From NCBI GenBank assembly GCA_965279115.1, contig OZ257137.1, forward strand, positions 5,642,001 to 5,706,000: a DNA stretch of 64,000 nt. Direction: 5' to 3'. Both the position numbers and the translations under genes were made by a program. Below, one piece after another: positions 8,403 to 16,592 of the stretch (positions are counted from its first letter, which is position 1; each line of letters begins with the position of its first letter). Below the pieces are notes generated by a model. The model saw only the letters and a program-made list of their open reading frames with translations, searched no databases and had not been told where the DNA came from. The stretch comes from JAEUOS01 sp965279115 (GTDB taxonomy: Bacteria; Pseudomonadota; Gammaproteobacteria; Burkholderiales; JAEUOS01).

Positions 8403-9317
8403 ATGCTTTTACCGGTCGAATACGGCATTCCCACCGACAAGGAGGCGATCCAGTTGCGGCTGGGTATCGCGCGCGGCTTTTTTCGCGACGAAGGCATAGA
8501 CCTCTCCCTGCGTGTGGTGTTCGGCGGCCCGGAGATCGCCTCGCGTTACGACAGCGGCGAACTCAAGGTCGGTGAACTGGGCTCACCGCCGGCGACCACG
8601 GCGCTCTCCAAAGGTGCGCGGTTTCGCATCATCGGCAGCTGTATACGCCGGCGGGCGTTGCAGTATGTGGTGGCGCACCCGTCGATTGGTGACTGGAACG
8701 ACCTGCGAGGCAAAACCGCCGCTGCGCTATCGTTGGGCAGCTGCAGCTACTGGTTCATGCGCGCGGTGTTGTCGCATCACGGCATCGATCCCGACCGCGA
8801 CGTCAGTCTTGTGGGGCTGGGGCCGCGCTATCCGCGCGTCATGGACCTGTTCGACAGCGGCGAGCTGCATGCTGCGGTGTTGTCCGAACCGAATATCGCC
8901 ATTGGCGAGGACGGCGGCCATTTCCGTGTCATGCAGGCGCTTACCGATGCCCGGTTCTGTCCGACCATGCAGTGGAGCGTGATCGTGGCCAATCAGCGCG
9001 TGATTGATCACGAGCCGAAATTGCTCGCGGCCATCATGCGCGGGGTGGTCCGCAGTTACCGGTACGCCATGGCCAACCCCGGGGTTCTGACCGATTTTGG
9101 CGCCGAGTACTTCGGCATCGAGCGAGGCACCATGGAAAAGTCGATCCGGCGCGAGGCCCCTGACCTGCATGCCGACGGCTTGATCGACATGGCAGGGCTC
9201 GACCAGGCCATCGCGCTGCAGCAGCGCCTGGGTGCGTTTGCGGTCCCCATGCAAGCCGCGGACATCGTGGATTTCCGGTTTCTGCCTGAAGCACAGCTTT
9301 CCGCCCTGAACGCCTGA
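8403..9317 (+). CDS. NMT1/THI5-like ABC-type substrate-binding protein without a signal peptide
   Basis: A 304-residue protein resembling NMT1/THI5 and SsuA/TauA-type binding proteins. It starts directly in the fold (VEYGIPTDKEAIQLRLGIARGFF, a strand-helix typical of the family) and continues with LKVGELGSPPATTALSKGA and the LRGKTAAALSLGS region. These receptors bind pyrimidine, aromatic or sulfonate ligands. Unusually, no N-terminal signal peptide or lipobox is present, so it may act in the cytoplasm or as an enzyme-like sensor. No ABC permease or ATPase is adjacent. The next gene, 14 bp on, is a Bug protein. Confidence 0.8.
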   Translation: MLLPVEYGIPTDKEAIQLRLGIARGFFRDEGIDLSLRVVFGGPEIASRYDSGELKVGELGSPPATTALSKGARFRIIGSCIRRRALQYVVAHPSIGDWNDLRGKTAAALSLGSCSYWFMRAVLSHHGIDPDRDVSLVGLGPRYPRVMDLFDSGELHAAVLSEPNIAIGEDGGHFRVMQALTDARFCPTMQWSVIVANQRVIDHEPKLLAAIMRGVVRSYRYAMANPGVLTDFGAEYFGIERGTMEKSIRREAPDLHADGLIDMAGLDQAIALQQRLGAFAVPMQAADIVDFRFLPEAQLSALNA

Positions 9318-9331
9318 AGGAGCCCGCCGCC

Positions 9332-10318
9332 ATGACAACCCGCCATGCGCGCCTTGCGCAATCGATATTCCGATTTTCAATGGCATCAATGGCCCTGGTC
9401 AGCGGCCTTGCCCTGGCGCAGGCCTGGCCCGCGAAACCCTTGCGCGTGATCGTGCCGGGCGCGCCGGGCACCAGCCCGGACATTCTGGCGCGGACATTGA
9501 CGCAGTACCTGGCGCCGCGCCTGGGTCAATCGATGGTGGTGGTCAACCAGCCGGGCGGTGGTGGCAATATCGGACACGGCGCGGCTGCCAAGGCGGCACC
9601 GGACGGTTACACCTTGCTGGTCACCAGCGACCAGTTGTCCATCAACCAGAGCCTGTTCCGGGAATTGCCTTTCCATGCGGTCGACAGTTTCATCCCGGTA
9701 ATCCAGGCGATCGTTTCGCCGCAGGTGCTGATCGTGACGCCAGCCTTCCCCGCCAAGGACGTCGCCGGGCTTGTGGCGTATGCCCGTACGAACCCCGGCA
9801 AGGTCAATTTCGGTTCGCCGCAGATCGGCACGGTCGGGCACCTTGCCGGTGAACTTCTGAAGGCGAGCCAGAAGATCGACATCGTCCACATTCCCTTCCA
9901 GGGCGCCACGGCGGCCATCAAGGAGGTCATTGGCGGCCAGGTGCAGATGCTGTTTGTGACCTTGCCGCCGGCGGTGGGACAGATCCAGGCCGGTACCGTG
10001 CGGGCGCTTGCCGTCAGCACGCCGGCGCGCAATCCCGGTTTTCCCGACATTCCGACGATGAAGGAACTGGGTTATCCGGAATTCGATTTTGGCGCCTGGC
10101 AGGGCGTCTTTGTTCCGGCCGGAACGTCTGCCGAGGTCGTGGCCCGCTTGAATGGCGAACTCAACGCCGTGCTCAAGGATCCTGCCGCCAATGCGACCTT
10201 GCAGAAGGCCGGCTTCACCCCTGTAGGCGGATCGGCGGAGCAATTTCGCACCCTGGTGTCCGGCACGATCGACAAATGGGGGCGCGTGGTGCGCGAGGCC
10301 AGGTTGAAGGCGGAGTAG
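9332..10318 (+). CDS. Bug-family (TctC-like) periplasmic solute-binding protein
   Basis: A 328-residue protein. The signal peptide is hydrophobic (MASMALVSGLALAQAWP) and the Bug signature follows: KPLRVIVPGAPGTSPDILA, VVNQPGGGGNIGHGAAAKA and ELPFHAVDSFIPVI. Length and motif order are normal for the family, which delivers carboxylic ligands to TTT transporters. Partner membrane subunits are absent here. It is downstream of the NMT1-like gene with 14 bp between them and a ribosome site AAGGAG, so the two are probably cotranscribed. Ligand unknown. Confidence 0.92.
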   Translation: MTTRHARLAQSIFRFSMASMALVSGLALAQAWPAKPLRVIVPGAPGTSPDILARTLTQYLAPRLGQSMVVVNQPGGGGNIGHGAAAKAAPDGYTLLVTSDQLSINQSLFRELPFHAVDSFIPVIQAIVSPQVLIVTPAFPAKDVAGLVAYARTNPGKVNFGSPQIGTVGHLAGELLKASQKIDIVHIPFQGATAAIKEVIGGQVQMLFVTLPPAVGQIQAGTVRALAVSTPARNPGFPDIPTMKELGYPEFDFGAWQGVFVPAGTSAEVVARLNGELNAVLKDPAANATLQKAGFTPVGGSAEQFRTLVSGTIDKWGRVVREARLKAE

Positions 10319-10348
10319 CGCGCGCAGTCGCGATCGCGCCTGACGGGT

Positions 10349-12025
10349 TCACGACTGACGCCGGTCGGATTGGCCGTCTTCCTGATCGGCAAGCAGAATG
10401 CGGGCGGTGCGTTCGGACACCACCAGCACCAGTTTCATGGTCGCCCGCGTGGCCCCGACAAACAGGCGCCGCGCTGCCGCATCGTCAAGCGCGCTGGCGC
10501 TTTCGGGAAGGTCTATTTCAGTGAAGACGATACAGGGCGCGCTGCGGCCCTTGAAACGGTGGACCGAGTCGATCGCGATGTCGCCCTCCGAGATGACGGC
10601 ATTTCCAAGCAGGTCATATTGGCGCGTGTAGGCTTTGAGCGGGTAGGGGCCGAGCCGGTCGAACGGGGTCAGCGCCGACCGTTCACGGCCGCGGAACGTG
10701 ACCACTGCGATCATGTCGCGCTTGAAGCCCGCGCCAATGCAGTTGGTAATCGCACGGGTGGTCTGCTTCAGCAGGTCAGCGGTATCGCTGTAGGTCAGGA
10801 TCTCCACTTCGGAGCCGTCGACCGGGCTGCCCGCTTCCACCGGGCGGGCCAGCGGAATCAGGCGATTGATGGAGGAGAGGATGTCGCGCGGACTGCGGTA
10901 GTTGGTATCGGAATCAAGCCGGACCCAGCCCGGCAGTGAGACACTCGCGCGGCCATACAGGTTTTGCATCGGATCTTCAAGCCACCAGGCCCGCCCGGCT
11001 GGTTTGAGCAACTTCATGAGGTTGGGAACCCAGCGCTCTTCGAAGTCCTGGCCTTCGTCGACGACCAGTTCGTCGTACTGCGCGCCCGGCAATGGTGTAT
11101 AGGCATCAAGGGCGCGCTCGAGCAATTCGAAAGCGCCGGGGCGCGAGAAGTCCGGCTTGGCACCGCTGGCTCGGGCGATGCGATCGCAAAGCTGGTGATA
11201 GGTGGCCACCTCGCTGCCAGGCGGGGCGATGAGGGCGACATGATCGGCCAGCGGCCGGTTGTAGCAGACGTACAGGGGCCGGCGTCCGGCGGCGATGGCG
11301 TCACCCAGCACCGCCAGTGCCAGCTGCGTCTTGCCCGAACCGGCGGTTGCGGTGACCCGCAGGCGGAAGGGCTCGCAACTGATGCGCCTGGCCCAGGTGG
11401 CCAACCCGCCGGAGAGCCGCGTGTAGAGCGTGCGCGCCTGGCCCGCCATGGCGCCTACATCGACGACCAGTTCCAGCAGGCCGGTGAAAAAGCGCAGCAC
11501 GTCCGGGCGGGTACTATTGACCGCCTCTCCCGCCGGCAGGATGGTCTGGACGATGGCGCACAACTGGTCGCGTTTTGTGGCGTCCACGATGCGCGCCGGA
11601 TCGAGGCCGGCCGTACCGGGCTGGCGCACCGTGTAATCGGGGCAGTACAACAGCGTTTCGAGCGGCGTCTTTGCGCCCTTGCAGAACTGGCGCAGACGGC
11701 CGTCGATGGCGCCGGCGGTGCGCGCCATTTGCGCTGGCACGCTTTTGGTCCTGTCGCCATAGGCCTTGGTCAAGCCGTTTTCACCCTCGGCGAGAAATCC
11801 CGATTTCTGTTCTATCAGCAGCACCCGGCCGGACGGGCCGACGACGGCGAAATCGACTTCGCCGAAAAGCTGGTGGCCTTCATGCACACGGGTCCAATGA
11901 ACCCCATGGAAGACCGCGTAGCCGTCCGGCAGTCCCTGGGCGAACGCGTGCAAGGTCTGCAATTCGCGCTGCAGCGCGCCGGTGGCCGGCAACGCCTGCC
12001 AGCCGTCTGGATGAATGCTTGCCAT
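10349..12025 (-). CDS. NERD nuclease-related domain fused to a UvrD-like helicase
   Basis: A 558-residue protein. The N-terminal NERD-like region has FGEVDFAVVGPSGRVLLIEQKSG around residues 54-76, where the acidic residues and the E-x-K motif match the endonuclease-fold active site. A superfamily-1 helicase follows: Walker A TATAGSGKT at about 225-233, Walker B LVVDEGQDF, motif III/IV near WWLEDPMQNLYG, and the C-terminal RRLFVGATRA typical of motif VI. Such proteins are thought to process DNA, and some serve in defence, but this one stands alone. No partner methylase, nuclease or toxin gene is adjacent. It converges with the Bug gene at 10318. Confidence 0.85.
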   Translation of the reverse strand: MASIHPDGWQALPATGALQRELQTLHAFAQGLPDGYAVFHGVHWTRVHEGHQLFGEVDFAVVGPSGRVLLIEQKSGFLAEGENGLTKAYGDRTKSVPAQMARTAGAIDGRLRQFCKGAKTPLETLLYCPDYTVRQPGTAGLDPARIVDATKRDQLCAIVQTILPAGEAVNSTRPDVLRFFTGLLELVVDVGAMAGQARTLYTRLSGGLATWARRISCEPFRLRVTATAGSGKTQLALAVLGDAIAAGRRPLYVCYNRPLADHVALIAPPGSEVATYHQLCDRIARASGAKPDFSRPGAFELLERALDAYTPLPGAQYDELVVDEGQDFEERWVPNLMKLLKPAGRAWWLEDPMQNLYGRASVSLPGWVRLDSDTNYRSPRDILSSINRLIPLARPVEAGSPVDGSEVEILTYSDTADLLKQTTRAITNCIGAGFKRDMIAVVTFRGRERSALTPFDRLGPYPLKAYTRQYDLLGNAVISEGDIAIDSVHRFKGRSAPCIVFTEIDLPESASALDDAAARRLFVGATRATMKLVLVVSERTARILLADQEDGQSDRRQS

Positions 12026-12143
12026 TCCGGCATGCTAACCCGGCGCAGCGACGCATGGTGCGCCGGGGCGGCACTTTCCTGCGTGTTGTGTGATCATTCA
12101 AGCTCGACGAACCGGCGGCCCGCGGGCCGATGATGCGGCAACC

Positions 12144-12866
12144 ATGAAAACCACTCTCGACACTCCGTTGAGCAACCAGGAGGTTGATGACCTCGATGCC
12201 TTCCTGCTGCAATCAGGCCTCGACGCGCCCATGGATATTTCCATGCTCGACGGTTACCTGTGCGCAGTGTTGTCAGGACCGCGGCAGTTGCCGCCGGCGC
12301 AATGGATGCCCTGGATTTGGGACTACGAGGCCGCCGAACAGGTGCCACAGTTCGCCAACGACAAGAATGCCAGGCATGTTGCAAATCTGGTGATGCGCTT
12401 CGCGCGTGAAATCGCGCTGAACCTTGAGCATGCGCTGGATGAATTCGAACCGCTTTTTCCGGAGCGTGAGACCGAAGCCGGCAGCGAGTTCGTGATCGAC
12501 GACTGGTGCTTCGGCTTTCTGAAAGCCGTCAGCCTGGACCAGCAAGCCTGGCAGCCCCTGCTCGAAGCGCATCCCGATTGGTTCGAGACCCTGAACCTTT
12601 ACGGCACCGAGGCAGGGTGGAAGAAGCTGGAGGAAGAAATCGAGACGCAGCCGGACGCGGATGCACGCCATGCGGCCAGCGTAGCCGCGATCGCGCCGGC
12701 GTTACGCAGGATTTTCGAGTACTGGCGCACGGAGCGCGGATCGGGCGGGGTGGCGGTACCGGCCGCGCCCGCCCCGGTGCGCGGCACTGCCAAACCCGCG
12801 CGCAACGCGCCGTGTCCATGTGGCAGCGGCAGGAAGTACAAGGTCTGCCATGGCGCCGCCGCCTGA
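12144..12866 (+). CDS. YecA/UPF0149-like protein with C-terminal SEC-C zinc motif
   Basis: A 240-residue protein. The N-terminal two thirds match the YgfB/YecA (UPF0149) helical family: SNQEVDDLDAFLLQS, then MDISMLDGYLCAVLSGP. A proline/alanine linker leads to a SEC-C motif, RNAPCPCGSGRKYKVCHG, the small zinc-binding element also found at the end of SecA. The exact role is unknown for the family; SEC-C motifs often mediate protein or ribosome contacts. The start is the ATG at 12144. An in-frame ATG at 12090 adds 18 atypical residues. It converges on the bacteriophytochrome gene. Confidence 0.88.
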   Translation: MKTTLDTPLSNQEVDDLDAFLLQSGLDAPMDISMLDGYLCAVLSGPRQLPPAQWMPWIWDYEAAEQVPQFANDKNARHVANLVMRFAREIALNLEHALDEFEPLFPERETEAGSEFVIDDWCFGFLKAVSLDQQAWQPLLEAHPDWFETLNLYGTEAGWKKLEEEIETQPDADARHAASVAAIAPALRRIFEYWRTERGSGGVAVPAAPAPVRGTAKPARNAPCPCGSGRKYKVCHGAAA

Positions 12867-12940
12867 GCCTTGGGCGGTCGGGTGTAGACCATCCGAATTG
12901 TGCGTCTAGAGCAACTACCGGCAGTGCTGGCAGGGGGGTG

Positions 12941-15670
12941 TCAGGGTTTTGGGTGGATCTGCACCTGACGCGGAATCGTGAAGCGCATCATTGTCGTTCC
13001 GTTGCCCCGGGGTTCGGCGGAAACGCGTCCGCCATGGCGCTCGACGATATGTTTGGCGATCGAGATGCGCACGCCTGCTTCGGCCGACTCGGCTTCGTCG
13101 CGCAACAAGCGCGCCACCCCGGTCAGTTTGGCAACGGCGCTGGCGGGCTGGTTGTCGGCTTCGTCTTCCACGCAGTAGCTGCCGTCCTCGAAGCGGGCGC
13201 GCACGCGCTGCGTGCTGCCCTCGGCGGCAAAACGCGCCGCCAGGCCCAGCAAATGACGCCATGCCTGGCGCAGCAGCGCGGCATCCCCATCGCACGGCGG
13301 CATGGATTCGATACGGAACACGGTATTGGGCCAGTCTCCACGGAGGTCGTCAGCGGCTTCAGTGGCGATCGCACGCATGTCCACGCCGAGGCGTTCCACA
13401 TCGCCACGTGACTGGCGCGCGAAATGGGCCAGCTCGTCGGTCAGATGGCGGACCCGCTCGACATTGGCGGCAATCCGCTCCATCGCAACCTTGATCACCC
13501 CGGAGGTTGCGTCGGACTGCGGCGCCGAAAGGGCCGCCATGGAACCGGAGATGGCAGCCAAGGGGGCCAGGATGTCACCGGCCAGGGTCAGGTCGAAGTC
13601 CTCGATGGCACGCAGGGACCGCCGCAGGTTGGCTATCTGTTCCTGCACCCGCTGCATCAGATCGTCATTGAAGGTCTTGAGCTGCTCCTGCACCAGTTCG
13701 CGCTCGGTCGCGTCGCGTTGTATCGCGATGTAGTGCGTGACCTTGCCATCGGGTCCGAAGACCGGATCGGCGATCATCTCAACGATGAATTCACTGCCGT
13801 CTGCGCGCTTGTTCACCAGTTCGACCCGGCAGCTATGGCCGCGCTCGAGGGTGCGGCGGAACCTGTCGAGCTTGCGCCTGGAGGTGCGCGGGCTTTGCAG
13901 CATGCGCGGCGACCGTCCGATGGCTTCCTCGGCGGTGAAGCCGGTGAGTTGCGTGAATGCCCGGTTGACGTACACGATGGTCGGGCCGGGGGCTTCGAGC
14001 CTGCCGTCGGTGATGATGATGCTGTCGCTCGCCTGCGCGGCAGCGCGCTCGAGCATGATCATGTTGACCAGCGCGGCGCGCTTGTCGATGCGTTCACGGG
14101 CGGCTTCAAGGTCGCGCAATACTTCGTCGAGATCGAGGACCCAGGGGCGGGAGCGGCCGCGAACGACTTCCTTGAAGGTGGCGAACGAGCGCCGGGGTGA
14201 AAGGCGGTTGCCTTCCTCGGCCAGCGTGACCGCCTTGTGCGGATCGCCCGCCCAGCTGATCTCCTCGATACGCTCCGGACGCAGATAGGCGAGGCCCGAA
14301 CGACACTCGGCATCGAGCCGCACCGCCAGCACGCCGCTGGCACGTGATGCCAGGTCGGCCAGTTCGGGGTGCAGCGCGGTGAGACGATCGGTGTTCCAGG
14401 TGGACTGTGATGCCAGGTGGCCGCGCACGGCGTCGATCAGCATCGGGATGCGCTTCTCCGGCACGGGCGCGCCGTATTGTTTCCAGCTTTGACCGGACCA
14501 GCTCACCAGACTTGTGGCCTTGAGGACATCGAGCAGTTCCTCACCGACCAGATCAAGCAATTCCGCGAAAGTGAGGGTCGAGGCGCGCTCGCTTTCCTGG
14601 GCGATGCGCCGACGCACGGCTTGAACCTCGAGCAGTCCCTCGGAATAGCGGCGGCGCTCGGCTTCGGCCAGCACCAGTCCAAGGGTCTGTCCGATCAGCC
14701 CGGCGAACCTGCGCTGGATATAACTGAGGAAAAGCGTCGAATAGTGATGGCAGGCGATCAGTCCCCACAGCTTGCCGCCGACCATGAGCGAGATCACCAA
14801 TGTGGCGCGCACACCCATGTTGGTCAGATACTCCACATGGATGGGGGACACGCTGCGCAGCATGCTGAAGCTCAGGTCGAGCGCGCGCCCGTCCTGCGGA
14901 TTCATCTCCGGTACCAGGGGCACGGGGACATAGGACATGTCGGGGATGAAGCGCACCAGGTTTTCGGTGTACAGCCGGCGGGCCTGGGTGGGAATGTCGG
15001 TGGCGGGGTAGTGCAGGCCCAGGAACGGGGCGAGGTCGGGTCGGCGCTCCTCGGCGACGATTTCACCGTTCCATTCGGTATCGAATCGGTAGACCATCAC
15101 CCGGTCCATGCCGGTCATTTCCTTGACCAGTTGCGCGGAGCGTTTCCAGAGCGACTCCATGTCGGAGGATTCGGCGACCTCGTCGAACTCGCGTTGCAGG
15201 CGCATCAGAAGTTCGTAGTTCTGCGCCGGCGAGGGGTCGGTGCGCTCGAATTCGACGATCAGCGCGCCACGATGGCGGTGTGCATTGATGTCCCACCATT
15301 CACCGCGCGGTCCGGCGGCGATCACATGGCACGGATCGCGACCGGTGGCGTCCTTGACGGCCAGCGCCGCTACAAGCTTGGCTGCTGCGGCCGAGCCGAC
15401 CAGTTCGTCAACAGGCTTGCCTACCGCGGCAGTGCCGGGGTCGGGCAACCCGAAGAATGCGCAGGCATTGGCACTTGCCTGAAGGACGGTCCAGTCGCTG
15501 TCGCGCAGCGACAGCATCGCACCGTGGCCCTGGATCGCCCCGGGGATATGGATCGGCTCGCGGTCGCAATTGGTAAGGTCGACCGGCGGTCGAAATGCCT
15601 CGTCCGGTGCCAGGTCGTTCAGGTAGCTGTTGGGCAAGAGGGAGCCTGTGATGTTTGCCCGCAAGACCAT
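12941..15670 (-). CDS. bphP: bacteriophytochrome (PAS2-GAF-PHY-PAS) with a degenerate histidine-kinase module
   Basis: A 909-residue photoreceptor. The biliverdin-binding Cys is present at residue 35 (NCDREPIHIPG), as are the GAF DIP motif at 225-227, ACHH at 307-310 and the PHY tongue motif PRRSF at 492-496, so red/far-red sensing looks intact. A PAS domain follows (about 550-660) with GRSPRMLQ, LOV-like but with Pro where LOV has its flavin-binding Cys. The kinase end is eroded. The phospho-acceptor His position is Gly698 (LAGDILAPL). The ATP-binding N-box reads WRHLLGLAARF without its Asn. The DxGxG box is EDEADNQ. It probably signals without autophosphorylation. No heme oxygenase or response regulator is adjacent. 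It lies 92 bp after the merR stop on the same strand. Confidence 0.93.
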   Translation of the reverse strand: MVLRANITGSLLPNSYLNDLAPDEAFRPPVDLTNCDREPIHIPGAIQGHGAMLSLRDSDWTVLQASANACAFFGLPDPGTAAVGKPVDELVGSAAAAKLVAALAVKDATGRDPCHVIAAGPRGEWWDINAHRHRGALIVEFERTDPSPAQNYELLMRLQREFDEVAESSDMESLWKRSAQLVKEMTGMDRVMVYRFDTEWNGEIVAEERRPDLAPFLGLHYPATDIPTQARRLYTENLVRFIPDMSYVPVPLVPEMNPQDGRALDLSFSMLRSVSPIHVEYLTNMGVRATLVISLMVGGKLWGLIACHHYSTLFLSYIQRRFAGLIGQTLGLVLAEAERRRYSEGLLEVQAVRRRIAQESERASTLTFAELLDLVGEELLDVLKATSLVSWSGQSWKQYGAPVPEKRIPMLIDAVRGHLASQSTWNTDRLTALHPELADLASRASGVLAVRLDAECRSGLAYLRPERIEEISWAGDPHKAVTLAEEGNRLSPRRSFATFKEVVRGRSRPWVLDLDEVLRDLEAARERIDKRAALVNMIMLERAAAQASDSIIITDGRLEAPGPTIVYVNRAFTQLTGFTAEEAIGRSPRMLQSPRTSRRKLDRFRRTLERGHSCRVELVNKRADGSEFIVEMIADPVFGPDGKVTHYIAIQRDATERELVQEQLKTFNDDLMQRVQEQIANLRRSLRAIEDFDLTLAGDILAPLAAISGSMAALSAPQSDATSGVIKVAMERIAANVERVRHLTDELAHFARQSRGDVERLGVDMRAIATEAADDLRGDWPNTVFRIESMPPCDGDAALLRQAWRHLLGLAARFAAEGSTQRVRARFEDGSYCVEDEADNQPASAVAKLTGVARLLRDEAESAEAGVRISIAKHIVERHGGRVSAEPRGNGTTMMRFTIPRQVQIHPKP

Positions 15671-15762
15671 GCGGGAAATGAGGAATTACAGCACCCGGCG
15701 CGGCGCGGCGCAAGGAACTATCGCAACAAATGGCGCAACTCGACCACCAAATGCGATTGCCG

Positions 15763-16161
15763 TCAGGCAAGAAGGTCAACGATGGCCTGGAGGTCCTTGC
15801 GGATGGAGGTGAGGTCGGTTGCCGCCGGCGCTGGCGCGGCCTTGGCCGGGACGGCTGCGTCGGCCTTCAAGCCGACCCCCATGCCCTCGTCGAGACGATT
15901 ACGGGCGCCGTTGATGGTGAAGCCCTGTTCATAGAGCAGTTCGCGGATGCGGCGAATCAGCAGGACTTCATGATGCTGATAATAACGGCGGTTGCCGCGC
16001 CGCTTGACCGGCTTCAGCTGCGTGAATTCCTGCTCCCAATAGCGAAGGACGTGTGGCTTTACCCCGCAAAGCTCACTCACCTCACCAATGGTGAAGTAGC
16101 GCTTGGCGGGGATCGGCGGCAGAACCGCCGCACTCCGGTCAGACGTCCGTGCTACCGCCAC
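15763..16161 (-). CDS. MerR-family transcriptional regulator (ihfA-linked)
   Basis: A 132-residue MerR-type regulator. The N-terminal helix-turn-helix and wing are clear: KRYFTIGEVSELCGVKPHVLRYWEQEF, then RRYYQHHEVLLIRRIRELL. The tail is a short alanine- and proline-rich linker plus a helix (SIRKDLQAIVDLL) rather than a metal-binding loop, so no metal ligand set is present. This ihfA-associated MerR protein is widespread in proteobacteria, with function largely unassigned. It overlaps the ihfA 3' end by 23 bp, implying translational coupling. No tRNA-Pro follows it here. Confidence 0.92.
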   Translation of the reverse strand: MAVARTSDRSAAVLPPIPAKRYFTIGEVSELCGVKPHVLRYWEQEFTQLKPVKRRGNRRYYQHHEVLLIRRIRELLYEQGFTINGARNRLDEGMGVGLKADAAVPAKAAPAPAATDLTSIRKDLQAIVDLLA

Positions 16162-16504
16162 CGTAGTGCGCCTCCACCATGGATTTCAGTTTCTGACTGG
16201 CGTGGAATGTCACGACGCGGCGCGCAGTGATCGGGATTTCCTCGCCGGTCTTGGGATTACGCCCTGGGCGTTGCGGCTTGTCGCGCAACTGGAAATTGCC
16301 GAATCCCGAAAGTTTGACGCTGCTGCCGTTTTCGAGGGCGGTGCGGATCTCCTCGAAAAACGTTTCCACCATGTCCTTGGCTTCGCGCTTGTTGAGCCCG
16401 ACTTTTTCAAACAGAAGGTCGGCAAGCTCTGCCTTGGTCAGGGTCTGGGCAGACGCAGCCTCTCCCGTCGCGGGCATGCGCTCAATGATGGTCGGATCTT
16501 CCAT
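16139..16504 (-). CDS. ihfA: integration host factor subunit alpha
   Basis: A 121-residue IHF-alpha, which binds and sharply bends DNA as a heterodimer with IHF-beta. The family core is intact: TLTKAELADLLFEKVGLNKREAKDMVE, VKLSGFGNFQLRDKPQRPGRNPKTGEEIPI, with the DNA-intercalating proline in the GRNPKTG arm, and RRVVTFHASQKLK. About 20 extra N-terminal residues precede the core; a second Met at residue 10 could be the true start. It sits after pheST, as in most proteobacteria, and overlaps the merR gene. Confidence 0.97.
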   Translation of the reverse strand: MEDPTIIERMPATGEAASAQTLTKAELADLLFEKVGLNKREAKDMVETFFEEIRTALENGSSVKLSGFGNFQLRDKPQRPGRNPKTGEEIPITARRVVTFHASQKLKSMVEAHYGGGSTDV

Positions 16505-16592
16505 GCTCCCTCGTTGCGATGTCGGGATTTTTTGGTCTCAGTTACCGGCTGTCCGGTGGCATGACCAGCCCCGGTTCCGGGTTCCCCTGGTG

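Noticed and set aside
10349..12025. A phage-defence island around the NERD-helicase
   Set aside because: The flanking genes are a Bug receptor and a YecA-like protein; no methylase, toxin, effector or integrase is present.
15671..15762. A tRNA-Pro after the ihfA-linked merR gene, common in related genomes
   Set aside because: No cloverleaf or tRNA-Pro sequence can be built in this gap.
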